Position numbers and translations under genes: made by a program | Shown here: positions 16,597 to 27,496 of the stretch, one piece after another | How the letters are laid out: every line of letters starts with the position of its first letter | Numbering within the stretch: the first letter of the stretch is position 1 | Notes under the pieces: generated by a model | What the model was told of the DNA's origin: nothing | The model's database searches: none | The model's input: only the letters and a program-made list of their open reading frames with translations | Source of the DNA: DASUNQ01 sp035536455 | Lineage (GTDB): Bacteria; Acidobacteriota; Thermoanaerobaculia; Multivoradales; UBA5704 | Direction of reading: 5' to 3' | DNA length: 64,000 bases | Assembly (NCBI GenBank): GCA_035536455.1 | Contig: DATLOC010000009.1 | Location: 35,704 to 99,703 of the forward strand

Positions 16597-16735
16597 GGAC
16601 TCAGCCGCTCATCCCATCAGCTCGTCGCCGATCACGGTCCACGACACGCCCGGCGCCGCCTCCAGGTCGCGGTCCTGGCGGCAGAGGAGAGATCGGATCG
16701 GATGGACTGCCATACGAGCTTCCTGTTCCGATCAG
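16597..16735 (-). other. Intergenic DNA with a short unidentified C-terminal coding fragment
   Basis: On the minus strand a frame reads CRQDRDLEAAPGVSWTVIGDELMG and stops. It has protein-like codon use but no start within reasonable distance and no partner. It looks like the eroded 3' end of a lost gene. The family was not recognised. The remaining bases up to the RsbU-like gene hold nothing else I can support. Confidence 0.35.
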
Positions 16736-16794
16736 TTGCACCGATGCTACACCACGTTCCCCTCCGCTATCCTTGTCGCCGGGAGAGCGCCCGC

Positions 16795-18072
16795 GTGACT
16801 ACCACCGAAGCCCCCCCGGTCGATTACCGGGGGCTGATGAAGAAGGTCGAGCAGGTCGTGGCGGTCATGGAGCGCGGCGAGGACACCGGCGCGACCATCC
16901 AGTCGATCGTCGCCACGATCGTCCAGAAGTTCCGCGACGAGCTGGGGATCTACGGCGGGCGGCTCTATCGGCGGAGCGGCCGCTCCTACGTCCTGCAGGG
17001 CACCTTTGGCGAGGCCAAGGAGGTGCCGGCGGGGCTCAGGGTCCCGGTCAGCTACCGGCCGATCAAGCTCCTCCTCGAGCAGGGCGCCGTCTACATGGGC
17101 CCCGACGACCCGCACGTCGACCGCAGCCTCGAGGAGCAACTCGGCGCCGGCGACTTCGCCGCCATCGAGGTCGGCGACGAGGAGTACATCCTCGCCTTCG
17201 ACGTCCGCCCCGGCCACCACCCCGACGACGTCCTGTTCTCGCTCGGCATCCTCCGCCACTCGATCAACCAGAAGATCCGCCGCGACCGCATGCAGGGGAT
17301 CTTCGAGGAGGCGCGGAAGATCCAGGCCTCGATCCTGCCGCGGCGGGTGCCGGAGTACGGCGACTTCGACCTCTGCGGCCGATCGGAGTCGATGGAGGAG
17401 GTGGGGGGCGACTACTACGACTACATCCCGGTGACCGAGAAGATCCTGGGGCTCACCATCGCCGACGTCTCGGGGCACGGCCTGCCGGCGGCCCTCCAGG
17501 TGCGCGACGTCTACATGGGCCTGCGGATGGGGCTGGCGCGCGACTTCAAGATCGTGCGTACCGTCGAGCGGATGAACAAGATCATCCACCAGAGCACCCT
17601 GACCAGCCGCTTCGTCTCGATGTTCTATGGCGAGCTGGAGCTCAACGGCGTCTTCATCTACGTCAACGCCGGCCACCCGCCGCCCTTCCACTTGGCGCGC
17701 GACGGTGCCGTGCGCTTCCTCGAGGAGGGGGGCCCGGTGCTCGGGCCGCTCGCCCACGCCAGCTACGAGCGCGGCTTCGTCATCATGAAGCCGGGGGACA
17801 CGCTGGTCTTCTACACCGACGGCATCGTCGAGGCGCGCGGCCGCGGCGAGGGCGGCAAGATGGAGGAGTTCGGCGTCGCGCGCCTGCTGCGCGTCGCCAC
17901 CGAGCGGCGCGCCGAGTCCGCCGAGCAGATCGTGGACGCCATCTTCCGGAGCGTCCAAGAGTTCGACGGCGAGACGCCGCAGGAAGACGACCGCACGGTC
18001 ATGGTCGTCCGCTACCCGGTACAGGAGCCGGAAGCGGCGACGGCGGCCTTCCCGCGGCCGAGAATCGACTGA
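16795..18072 (+). CDS. RsbU-like PP2C (SpoIIE-type) serine phosphatase with N-terminal sensor domain
   Basis: A 425-residue soluble protein. Residues about 25-190 form a GAF-like sensory region (ELGIYGGRLYRRSGRSYVLQ, LAFDVRPGHHPDDVLFSLG). The rest is a SpoIIE-type PP2C phosphatase with EEARKIQASILPR, MEEVGGDYYDY, LTIADVSGHGLPAAL, VNAGHPPPF, VFYTDGIVEAR and EDDRTVMVVRY, which cover the metal-binding aspartates. Such enzymes dephosphorylate anti-sigma antagonist proteins in partner-switching pathways; no antagonist or anti-sigma gene lies nearby. I chose the GTG preceded by GGGAGA at 8 nt; upstream codons lack a ribosome site. Confidence 0.88.
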   Translation: MTTTEAPPVDYRGLMKKVEQVVAVMERGEDTGATIQSIVATIVQKFRDELGIYGGRLYRRSGRSYVLQGTFGEAKEVPAGLRVPVSYRPIKLLLEQGAVYMGPDDPHVDRSLEEQLGAGDFAAIEVGDEEYILAFDVRPGHHPDDVLFSLGILRHSINQKIRRDRMQGIFEEARKIQASILPRRVPEYGDFDLCGRSESMEEVGGDYYDYIPVTEKILGLTIADVSGHGLPAALQVRDVYMGLRMGLARDFKIVRTVERMNKIIHQSTLTSRFVSMFYGELELNGVFIYVNAGHPPPFHLARDGAVRFLEEGGPVLGPLAHASYERGFVIMKPGDTLVFYTDGIVEARGRGEGGKMEEFGVARLLRVATERRAESAEQIVDAIFRSVQEFDGETPQEDDRTVMVVRYPVQEPEAATAAFPRPRID

Positions 18073-18076
18073 TACT

Positions 18077-18101
18077 CCCTCCCCCGCGCAGCGGGGGAGG
18101 G
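18077..18101. repeat. Perfect 11-bp-stem hairpin, REP-like, just after the phosphatase stop
   Basis: CCCTCCCCCGC and GCGGGGGAGGG enclose a GCA loop, and the flanks GATAC/GTATC extend the palindrome. It sits four bases after the stop codon, so it may terminate transcription or protect mRNA. A similar purine/pyrimidine-rich hairpin lies at 29176-29199, suggesting a dispersed repeat class. Confidence 0.6.
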
Positions 18102-18173
18102 CCGGGGAGGGGGTATCGGAGTCAATCGCCTTTTTCGGGCCCTCGCCCCTCGGTGTGCCAAAATGACGGCTTC

Positions 18174-19562
<1,389 letters not shown>

Positions 19563-19571
19563 GAGGGCGCG

Positions 19572-19787
19572 ATGGAGCTACCGGCCGAGGTGCTGATCCA
19601 CAACGAGCTGCTGGGGATCAAAGGGGGCAGGGCGACCCTGCTCCAGGTCAGCGGCGACGGCTACTACGAAGTCAACTGCCAGTTCGGCGAGCGCCTCCAC
19701 CGCGCCTTCTTCCCGATCGCCGCAACGGTCCTCATCCAGCGCGAGCCGGAGCAGCCGCACTCGGCGGACCTGGAGATCGAGCGGTAA
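19572..19787 (+). CDS. Small conserved-looking protein of unknown function
   Basis: A 71-residue protein, ATG preceded by GGAGGGCG only 9 nt after the NtrC-type regulator stop, so likely co-transcribed. The sequence (ELPAEVLIHNELLGIKGGRATLLQV ... YYEVNCQFGERLHRAFFPIAATVLI) suggests a small beta-barrel or SH3-like fold and contains a single Cys. No family recognised. Its position suggests a role connected with the regulator, but that is inference. Confidence 0.6.
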   Translation: MELPAEVLIHNELLGIKGGRATLLQVSGDGYYEVNCQFGERLHRAFFPIAATVLIQREPEQPHSADLEIER

Positions 19788-19795
19788 CGGCTCTT

Positions 19796-21142
19796 TCAGG
19801 CTCCCAGCTCCGCCTGGATCGCCCCGGCAATCTCGCCGGCCAGGGCATCGATCGCCGTTTGCTCCGGGCCTTCGATCATGACGCGGGCCAGGGGCTCGGT
19901 GCCGCTGTAGCGGAGGACGAGGCGGCCGTCGGCGCCGAGGGTCTCCTCGGCGGCACGGACGGCGGCGGCGACGCGCGGCAGGGCTGCCAGGTCGGGTTTC
20001 CTCGCCACCGGGACGTTGAGCAGCACCTGCGGGTAGCGGCGGAAGCCGGCCAGGAGCTCCGAGAGGAGTTGCCCGGACTCACGCACCAGCCGCGCCATCT
20101 GCAGCGCTGTCAAGAGCCCGTCGCCGGTCGTGGCGAGGGAGGTCTCGACGACGTGTCCCGACTGCTCGCCGCCGAGCCGGATCCCCTCCCGCCGCATCGC
20201 CTCGACGACCAGGCGGTCGCCGACGCCGGTGCGCAGGAGCTCGATCCCCTCGCGGGCGAGCGCCCGCTCGAGACCGAGGTTGCTCATCGAGGTCGCCACG
20301 ACCTTGCGCGGCTCCAGCTCGCCGCGGGCGGCGAGGGCGGTGCCCCAGAGGTAGAGGATGGCGTCGCCGTCGCGCACCGCGCCGGTCTCGTCGGCCAGGA
20401 TGCAGCGGTCGCCGTCGCCGTCGAAGGCGGCGCCGAAGTCGGCGCCGGCGGCGGGCACCGCCGCCGCCATCTCCGCCGGCGCCGTCGAGCCGCACCCCGC
20501 GTTGACGTTGCGGCCGTCGGGGGCGGCGTGGAGGAGCGTGGTGCGCGCTCCGAGCCGGGCGAACGCCTCCTCGGCGTAGGCAGAGGTGGCGCCGTTGGCG
20601 GCGTCGAGCACCACCGCGAGCCCCGCCAGCGGCCGGTCGCCGGGGACGCTTTCCGCAAGGTGCGCCAGGTACTCCTCGCGTAGCCCGGGGTCCTCGGCGA
20701 GCGGAGGCTGCGCGGCCCGCCCCTCCTTGCCCAGCCAGTCTTTCAGCCGCTCCTCCAGCGCCGCCTCCGCCGCCTCGCTCCACTTGAAGCCGTCGCCGTC
20801 GATCAGCTTGATGCCGTTGTCGGGATAGGGGTTGTGGCTCGCCGAGACGACGATGCCGGCCCCGGCGCCCCGCCGCCGCGCCAGGTAGGCGACGCCGGGC
20901 GTCGGGACGACGCCGCCGTAGAGGGTGGCGACGCCGCCGGCGGCAAGCCCGGAAGCCAGCCAGCGGCACAGCGCCGGCGTGCTCTCGCGCGTGTCGCCGC
21001 CGAGGACGACCGTCGGCTCCCGCCCTTCGTCGTGCAGCGTCGCGGCGAGCGTCCGCCCCACCCCCGTGACGGTCGTGCGGTCGAGCGGCGGCTCGCCGAA
21101 GGGGGCGCGGATGCCGTCGGTGCCGAAGAGGCGGCCGCTCAC
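19796..21142 (-). CDS. glmM: Phosphoglucosamine mutase
   Basis: GlmM converts glucosamine-6-phosphate to glucosamine-1-phosphate for UDP-GlcNAc synthesis. The 448-residue length is standard. The active-site serine loop is VSASHNPYPDNGIK with phospho-Ser102, the metal loop is AFDGDGDRC, the sugar loop GGEQSGHV and the phosphate loop RYSGTEP near the C-terminus. The N-terminal FGTDGIRAPFG motif is typical. The GTG start overlaps the stop of cdaR (GTGA). It is the last gene of the tilS-to-glmM cluster, and the cdaA-cdaR-glmM order is the classic c-di-AMP/cell wall arrangement. Confidence 0.96.
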   Translation of the reverse strand: MSGRLFGTDGIRAPFGEPPLDRTTVTGVGRTLAATLHDEGREPTVVLGGDTRESTPALCRWLASGLAAGGVATLYGGVVPTPGVAYLARRRGAGAGIVVSASHNPYPDNGIKLIDGDGFKWSEAAEAALEERLKDWLGKEGRAAQPPLAEDPGLREEYLAHLAESVPGDRPLAGLAVVLDAANGATSAYAEEAFARLGARTTLLHAAPDGRNVNAGCGSTAPAEMAAAVPAAGADFGAAFDGDGDRCILADETGAVRDGDAILYLWGTALAARGELEPRKVVATSMSNLGLERALAREGIELLRTGVGDRLVVEAMRREGIRLGGEQSGHVVETSLATTGDGLLTALQMARLVRESGQLLSELLAGFRRYPQVLLNVPVARKPDLAALPRVAAAVRAAEETLGADGRLVLRYSGTEPLARVMIEGPEQTAIDALAGEIAGAIQAELGA

Positions 21143-21825
21143 CGCTCGTCCGGCTCGCTGCGCACGGCGTCGGGGCGGATCTCGGGCGGGGTCATCGGCA
21201 CGTGCACGCTGACCCGCGACGGCGGCACGATCTGGATCAGCGGGTCGGGGGCCTCGACCGCCACCAGCACGTCGAAGGGGACGGCGTGGCCGTCGAGGCC
21301 GATCGGCGCCGTCGGCAGCGACCGCAGGCGGCTGAGCAGCGACTCGGGCCCGGTCACCTGCACCTGGTTGGGGAGGACCTCCGGCTTGCCGACCGTCGCG
21401 CCCGCGGCCGGCTCGCCGACCAGAACCGGCTCGACCGGCACGCGCCGCGTGATCTCGCGGTCGAGCTCGACGCGGATGGCGTTGGGCCGGATCGAGACGA
21501 CCTCCAGGCCGTCGGGCGTCAGCACGTCGTCCGGGCCGAGCGGCACGGTGACCTGCCCCTCGGGCGTGCGCGCCAGGTTGATCTCCACGTCCACCAGGTC
21601 GGGGTTGAGCTGGCGGATCGCCCGCTCGGTGCCGCGCAGCCGCACCTCGACGGTCCCCACCGGGTCGAGGATGATCATGCCGCGCGGCCGGTTGTAGCTG
21701 ACGCTCGCCTCGACGACTTTCTCCGACAGCTTCCGCCGCTCGTCGAGCGAGACGCTGAACCAGATCGCCACGGCGATGGCGAGCGCCAGCAGGCGGATGC
21801 CCCAGAGGCGGGTCGCCTCGGTCAT
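21139..21825 (-). CDS. cdaR: YbbR-domain protein, CdaA regulator CdaR
   Basis: A 228-residue protein with one N-terminal membrane helix (LWGIRLLALAIAVAIWFSV) and at least two YbbR-type beta domains facing outside the cytoplasm (VSYNRPRGMIILDPVGTVEVRLRG; VPVEPVLVGEPAAGATVGKPEVLPNQVQVTGPESL). In other bacteria CdaR binds and modulates the diadenylate cyclase CdaA. Here it lies between cdaA and glmM with 4-nt overlaps on both sides, as expected for that complex. Family members with more YbbR repeats exist; this one is on the short side. Confidence 0.88.
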   Translation of the reverse strand: MTEATRLWGIRLLALAIAVAIWFSVSLDERRKLSEKVVEASVSYNRPRGMIILDPVGTVEVRLRGTERAIRQLNPDLVDVEINLARTPEGQVTVPLGPDDVLTPDGLEVVSIRPNAIRVELDREITRRVPVEPVLVGEPAAGATVGKPEVLPNQVQVTGPESLLSRLRSLPTAPIGLDGHAVPFDVLVAVEAPDPLIQIVPPSRVSVHVPMTPPEIRPDAVRSEPDER

Positions 21826-22607
21826 GCCGCCCCCCGCGTCCGCTGCGGGTAGAGGTCGGTGATCAGGTACTTGTAGAGCGCGTTGCGCAGGTCCTTGCCG
21901 TCCAGGTCGCTCTCCATCCGGCCGTCGAAGGCGACCGAGATCGCGCCGGTCTCCTCGGAGACGACGACCGCCACGGCGTCGGTCTCCTCGCTGATCCCGA
22001 GCGCCGCCGAATGACGGGTGCCGTACTCGCTCGACAGCGCGGGGTTGGAGGTCAGCGGGAGGAAGCAGGCCGCCGCCGCCACCCGGTCCTCCTGGATGAT
22101 GACGGCGCCGTCGTGGAGCGGCGAGTCGGGGCTGAAGATGCTGATCAGCAGGTCGTAGGAGAGGAGGGCGTCGAGCCGGACGCCGTTCTCGACGTAGTCG
22201 CGCAGCCCCTGCTGTCGCTCGACGACGATCAGCGCGCCGATCTTCTGGGTCGAGAGCGCGGTGGCGGCGAGGACGATCTCGGCGAAGGTCTCGACCGGCT
22301 TCTTCTCGGTCAGCGCCAGCGGGTTGCGGCCGACGTTGGCGAGGGCGCGGCGAATCTCCTGCTGGAAGAGGATGATGACGGCGAAGGGGAGGACGATGAG
22401 GAGGCTCTCGAGGATCGTCTCGAGGGTCGGCAGCTCGAGCAGGCGCGCGAGCTGATAGACGGCGGCCAGCGACACCAGGCCGACGGCGATCTGCGCCGCG
22501 CGCGTGCCCCGGATCAGCAGCAGCAGGCGGTAGATGACGAAGGCGACGGCGAGGACGTCGATCAGGTCGCGCCAGGTGAGCAGCTCGGCGAGGCGGGCGA
22601 AGCTCAA
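21822..22607 (-). CDS. cdaA: Diadenylate cyclase CdaA (c-di-AMP synthase)
   Basis: A 261-residue membrane enzyme with about three N-terminal transmembrane helices (DLIDVLAVAFVIYRLLLLI; LVSLAAVYQLARLL; SLLIVLPFAVIILF) and a cytoplasmic DAC domain. The DGA motif is at 166-168 (SPLHDGAVII). The second motif, usually RHR, reads GTRHSAALG with Arg198-His199-Ser200. The flanking SEETDAVAVVVSEETG is typical of the family. I place the start at TTG, which shares TTGA with the folP stop and gives the usual short N-terminus (MSFARLAELL). No ATG or GTG fits. It should make c-di-AMP, regulated by CdaR and linked to GlmM. Confidence 0.92.
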   Translation of the reverse strand: MSFARLAELLTWRDLIDVLAVAFVIYRLLLLIRGTRAAQIAVGLVSLAAVYQLARLLELPTLETILESLLIVLPFAVIILFQQEIRRALANVGRNPLALTEKKPVETFAEIVLAATALSTQKIGALIVVERQQGLRDYVENGVRLDALLSYDLLISIFSPDSPLHDGAVIIQEDRVAAAACFLPLTSNPALSSEYGTRHSAALGISEETDAVAVVVSEETGAISVAFDGRMESDLDGKDLRNALYKYLITDLYPQRTRGAA

Positions 22608-23524
22608 GGCGCCGTCTCCCCCGGCTCCGCCGCCTCGCCGATCGCCGCCCAGACGGCGAGGAAGCGCGCCGTCGCCGCGACGTCGTGGACGCGCAGCACC
22701 GCCGCTCCGCCCGCCGCGCCCCAGGCCGCGGCGGCGAGGCTCTCCGCCAAGCGCTCCGCCGGCGGTGCGCCGGTCACCGTGCCGAGGAAGCTCTTCCGGC
22801 TGGCCCCGACGAGCACCGGCCGCCCTAGCTCGGCCAAGTCGTCGAGTCGCCGCAGCAGGAGAAGGTTCTGCAACGCCGTCTTGCCGAAGCCGATGCCGGG
22901 ATCGACGAGGAGCTGCTCCTCGGCGACGCCGGCGGCGACGGCGCGGGCGACGGCGGCTGCCAGCTCGGCGCGCACCTCGCGTACGGGGTCGGCGAAATGG
23001 ATACCGCGCTGCATGGTGGCCAGCTCGCCGCGGCTGTGCATGAGGACGAGCGGGCAGCCGGCCTCCGCCACGGCGGCGAGCAGCGCCGGGTCGGCGCCGG
23101 CGGCGACGTCGTTGACCAGGTCCGCCCCCGCGGCGAGGGCGCGCCGCGCCACCTCCCCCTTGCGGGTGTCGACCGAGAGCGGCGCCGCCGTCGCCCGCCG
23201 CAAACCGGCGAGCACCGGCTGGAGGCGCGACCACTCCTCGTCGACCGGCACCTCCCGCGCGCCGGCGCCGTAGACGCCGCCGCCGGGGCGCGTCGATTCG
23301 GCGCCGAGGTCGAGGAGGACGGCGCCCTCCGCGAGCATCGCCAGGCCGCGCTCGACGGCCCGCGCGGGCTCGGCGAAGAGGCCGCCGTCGCTGAAGGAGT
23401 CGGGAGTGAGGTTGAGGACGCCCATGACCCGCGGTCTGCCGCCGAGCAGGAGCGCGCGGCCGCCGGGGAGGGCGAGGGTCCAGGGGCGGGATGTTGCGGG
23501 TAGGGTGGCGGGCTCCTCGAGCAT
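22604..23524 (-). CDS. folP: Dihydropteroate synthase
   Basis: FolP condenses p-aminobenzoate with dihydropterin pyrophosphate, a folate step and the sulfonamide target. The 306-residue protein has the signature VMGVLNLTPDSFSDGG, the second motif LLDLGAESTRPGG, VDTRKGEVARRAL, NDVAAG, LVLMHSRG, DPGIGFGKT and VGASRKSFLG. All are intact, so it should be active. The gene starts 4 bp after the ftsH stop and its own stop overlaps the cdaA TTG, continuing the coupled chain. The ftsH-folP neighbourhood is common in bacteria. Confidence 0.95.
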   Translation of the reverse strand: MLEEPATLPATSRPWTLALPGGRALLLGGRPRVMGVLNLTPDSFSDGGLFAEPARAVERGLAMLAEGAVLLDLGAESTRPGGGVYGAGAREVPVDEEWSRLQPVLAGLRRATAAPLSVDTRKGEVARRALAAGADLVNDVAAGADPALLAAVAEAGCPLVLMHSRGELATMQRGIHFADPVREVRAELAAAVARAVAAGVAEEQLLVDPGIGFGKTALQNLLLLRRLDDLAELGRPVLVGASRKSFLGTVTGAPPAERLAESLAAAAWGAAGGAAVLRVHDVAATARFLAVWAAIGEAAEPGETAP

Positions 23525-23527
23525 CCC

Positions 23528-25525
<1,998 letters not shown>

Positions 25526-25582
25526 CGCGCTCTCCCGCCTGAGTAACGATCCACCCGGGGCCCGGATTCCACTCGCGGCACC

Positions 25583-26131
25583 TCAGGCCCCCTGAGCCAG
25601 CCGGCCGACGAACGGCAGGTTGCCCCAGCGCCCCTGGTGTTTCAGGCCGTAGCCGACGAGCGTCCCGACGCGGCGGGCGCTGAAGGCGCGGTAGTCGACG
25701 TGCAGCTCGGTCTTCCGCTCCTCGGGCAGGTCGATCAAGACGGCAAAGCGCACCGAGGCGGCGCCGCGGCTCCGGATCTGCTGCTGCAGATAGCTCTCGA
25801 CGATGCCGGAGGCCACCACGTCCTTGACCAGCAGCACGCTCTGCCCCGCGAGCTCGACGGGGATGGGGTAGAGGAGGTCGGTGATCTCGGCGTCGGGGGC
25901 GTCGGAGGCGCCGACCGAGACGAACTCGAAGCGCAGCGGCCGCTCGATCGCGCGCACCAGGTCGGCGAGGAAGACGACCGACCCGCCGAGGAGCGCGAGG
26001 AGGAGCGGGTCCTCCGGCGCCAGGTCGCGCTCGATCTCCCGCCCCAGCTCGGCGACGCGTGCCGCCAGGGCGGGGGCGTCGAAGATCGTCTCGACAGGAG
26101 GGCTCGGCAGGGAGTTGGCGTCGGCGCTCAT
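25583..26131 (-). CDS. hpt: Hypoxanthine phosphoribosyltransferase-like protein with atypical PRPP loop
   Basis: A 182-residue type I phosphoribosyltransferase-fold protein in the conserved tilS-hpt-ftsH position. LLALLGGSVVFLADLVRAIERPLRFEFVSVGAS matches the HPRT N-terminal half, and ERKTELHVDYRAF and VGYGLKHQGRWGNLPFVGRL the C-terminal half. The PRPP-binding loop, normally with two adjacent acidic residues and a T/S-G end, reads VLLVKDVVASG (Lys103-Asp104, Ser108-Gly109), so the first acidic residue is lysine. It may still salvage purines or may have shifted to a regulatory role. The ATG shares ATGA with the tilS stop. Confidence 0.83.
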   Translation of the reverse strand: MSADANSLPSPPVETIFDAPALAARVAELGREIERDLAPEDPLLLALLGGSVVFLADLVRAIERPLRFEFVSVGASDAPDAEITDLLYPIPVELAGQSVLLVKDVVASGIVESYLQQQIRSRGAASVRFAVLIDLPEERKTELHVDYRAFSARRVGTLVGYGLKHQGRWGNLPFVGRLAQGA

Positions 26132-27198
26132 CGGCTCGCGGGTCCCGACGACCCCGGCGGTCGGCGCTCGGGATGGGCAGGGGCGCCGAGAGTATAAGCG
26201 AAGGCCGACGGCGCCCGTGGCGCCGTCGCGGCCGCCGCGCGGCGGAGCACCAGCAGCTCGCGCCGCCGCTCCCAGCGCCAGCCGCGCCCGCAGTCGCAGC
26301 CGACGCGCGCGCCGCGCCCGAGCTGCCGCAGCAGCTCGCGCCGCGCCGCCCCGCCGGCCGGGTGCGGCGCCCCGGCGCGCCGGTGCAGCGCCGCGAGCGC
26401 AAACGGCAGGAGCGCATCCGGCAGCGCGAAGAGCTCCCCGGCGCGCACCGCCACCCCGCCGGGCACGGCAGTCGTGCCGTCGAGGAGCGGCGCCAGCCGC
26501 CGCGCAATCGCCCCCTCCGCCCGCTGCGCCGCCGCGGCCAGCCCCGCCAGCCGCGCGGCGACCTCCGGGTCCTCGCCGGCGAGCGCGGGCAGCAGCCGAT
26601 GCCGCACCAGATTCCGCGCCGCCGCCAGATCGCGGTTCGTCGGATCGTCGAGCGCCGCGATCCCCGCCCCCCGCACCGCCGCCGCCAACACCGCCCGCGA
26701 CACCTCCAGCAGCGGCCGCACCACCCGCCCCTGCACCGCCCGAATCCCCCCCAGCCCCGTCACCCCACTCCCCTGCCGCATCCGCACGAGCACCGTCTCC
26801 GCCTGATCGTCCCGATGGTGCGCCGTAGCGATCCACCGCGCCCCCACAGCTTCCCGCATCTCTTCCAGGAACCCATACCGAACCCGCCGCCCCGCCTCCT
26901 CCCAGCTCTCCCCCCCGCGCCGCAACCGCCTCACCTCGCGCCGTTCCTGAAGGAACGGCACTCCGATCCCCTCCGCCGTCCGCGCCGCCGCCGCGGCACG
27001 CACGGCGGAGCCCGCGTCCATCCCATGGTCGAGATGCGCCGCATGCACCCGGAAGTTCCGGCGCGCTGCCAGCCCCGCCATTCCCAAGAGCAGCGCCGAA
27101 GAATCCACCCCCCCCGAAAACGCCACGAGCACACCCTCGCCCTCCGCGAGCGGCGCCCGCTCTTCGAAGAATCGCTCCAGTGTCGTGGTGAGAGTCAC
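26128..27198 (-). CDS. tilS: tRNA(Ile)-lysidine synthetase
   Basis: TilS converts the wobble C of tRNA-Ile2 (CAU) to lysidine so that it reads AUA. The 356-residue product has the N-type PP-loop AFSGGVDSSALLLGM at about 27-41, HAAHLDHGMDAGS, the family motif TAHHRDDQAETVL and the later GLGGIRAV and DDPTNRD elements. The C-terminal domain is short and Arg/Ala-rich. I chose the GTG that begins TLTTTLERFFEE; an ATG 114 nt further upstream would add a Pro/Arg-rich stretch that reads through repeat DNA. A CAU tRNA gene lies about 155 bp upstream. Confidence 0.9.
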   Translation of the reverse strand: MTLTTTLERFFEERAPLAEGEGVLVAFSGGVDSSALLLGMAGLAARRNFRVHAAHLDHGMDAGSAVRAAAAARTAEGIGVPFLQERREVRRLRRGGESWEEAGRRVRYGFLEEMREAVGARWIATAHHRDDQAETVLVRMRQGSGVTGLGGIRAVQGRVVRPLLEVSRAVLAAAVRGAGIAALDDPTNRDLAAARNLVRHRLLPALAGEDPEVAARLAGLAAAAQRAEGAIARRLAPLLDGTTAVPGGVAVRAGELFALPDALLPFALAALHRRAGAPHPAGGAARRELLRQLGRGARVGCDCGRGWRWERRRELLVLRRAAAATAPRAPSAFAYTLGAPAHPERRPPGSSGPASR

Positions 27199-27231
27199 AG
27201 GTAGGGATGGCGAGCCGCCCGCCCCCCAGAT

Positions 27232-27352
27232 CCTTCGCTCTCGCTCAGGATGACATGGTGGCGGTGAAGGGACTCGCTCCGCCATTCGCGAGCGAAGCGA
27301 GCGAATGGCCACCGAGTCCCTTCACTGCCAACAGACCGAGCAAAGCGAGGGA
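27232..27352. repeat. tRNA 3'-end duplications and a palindrome between tilS and tRNA-Met
   Basis: The 21-nt 3' end of the adjacent tRNA-Met (27353-27373) recurs exactly at 27256-27276 in the same orientation. A near copy lies inverted at about 27313-27330. Between them is the palindrome CATTCGC ... GCGAATG centred on GAGCGAAGCGAGCG. The left edge carries GATCCTTCGCTCTCGCTCAG, a type of short repeat also seen near 61305. No gene is present. Confidence 0.65.
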
Positions 27353-27428
27353 TGGTGGCGGTGAAGGGACTCGAACCCCTGACGCAGCGGATATGAGCCG
27401 CTTGCTCTACCAACTGAGCTACACCGCC
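27353..27428 (-). tRNA. tRNA-Met (anticodon CAT), elongator type
   Basis: A 76-nt cloverleaf with encoded CCA. Acceptor GGCGGTG pairs with CACCGCC, the D arm is GCTC/GAGC, the anticodon arm AGCGG-CTCATAT-CCGCT and the T arm GGGG-TTCGAGT-CCCT. CAT could also be tRNA-Ile2, whose C34 becomes lysidine. The GGCGGTG acceptor and general resemblance to elongator Met tRNAs favour Met, and it does not resemble an initiator. Its closeness to tilS keeps the Ile2 option worth testing. Confidence 0.9.
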
Positions 27429-27443
27429 ACGGAGACAACGACG

Positions 27444-27469
27444 GACCGCCCGGCGGGTGCCGGGCGGTC
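27444..27469 (-). terminator. Strong hairpin after the ArsR-type gene
   Basis: An 11-bp perfect stem (GACCGCCCGGC/GCCGGGCGGTC) with a 4-nt loop lies about 30 bp past the regulator stop and just before tRNA-Met in transcription order. It lacks a T-run, so it may be a weak terminator or an RNA-processing element. A perfect TATAAT on the same strand (27479-27484) lies between it and the ArsR-type stop and may be the tRNA -10 box, although no good -35 box is seen. Confidence 0.4.
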
Positions 27470-27496
27470 GGGCGCGGGATTATACCAACCCGCCGC

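Noticed and set aside
27198..27312. Longer tilS N-terminus from the upstream ATG
   Set aside because: The extra residues read through repeat and palindrome DNA and are Pro/Arg-rich without similarity to TilS.
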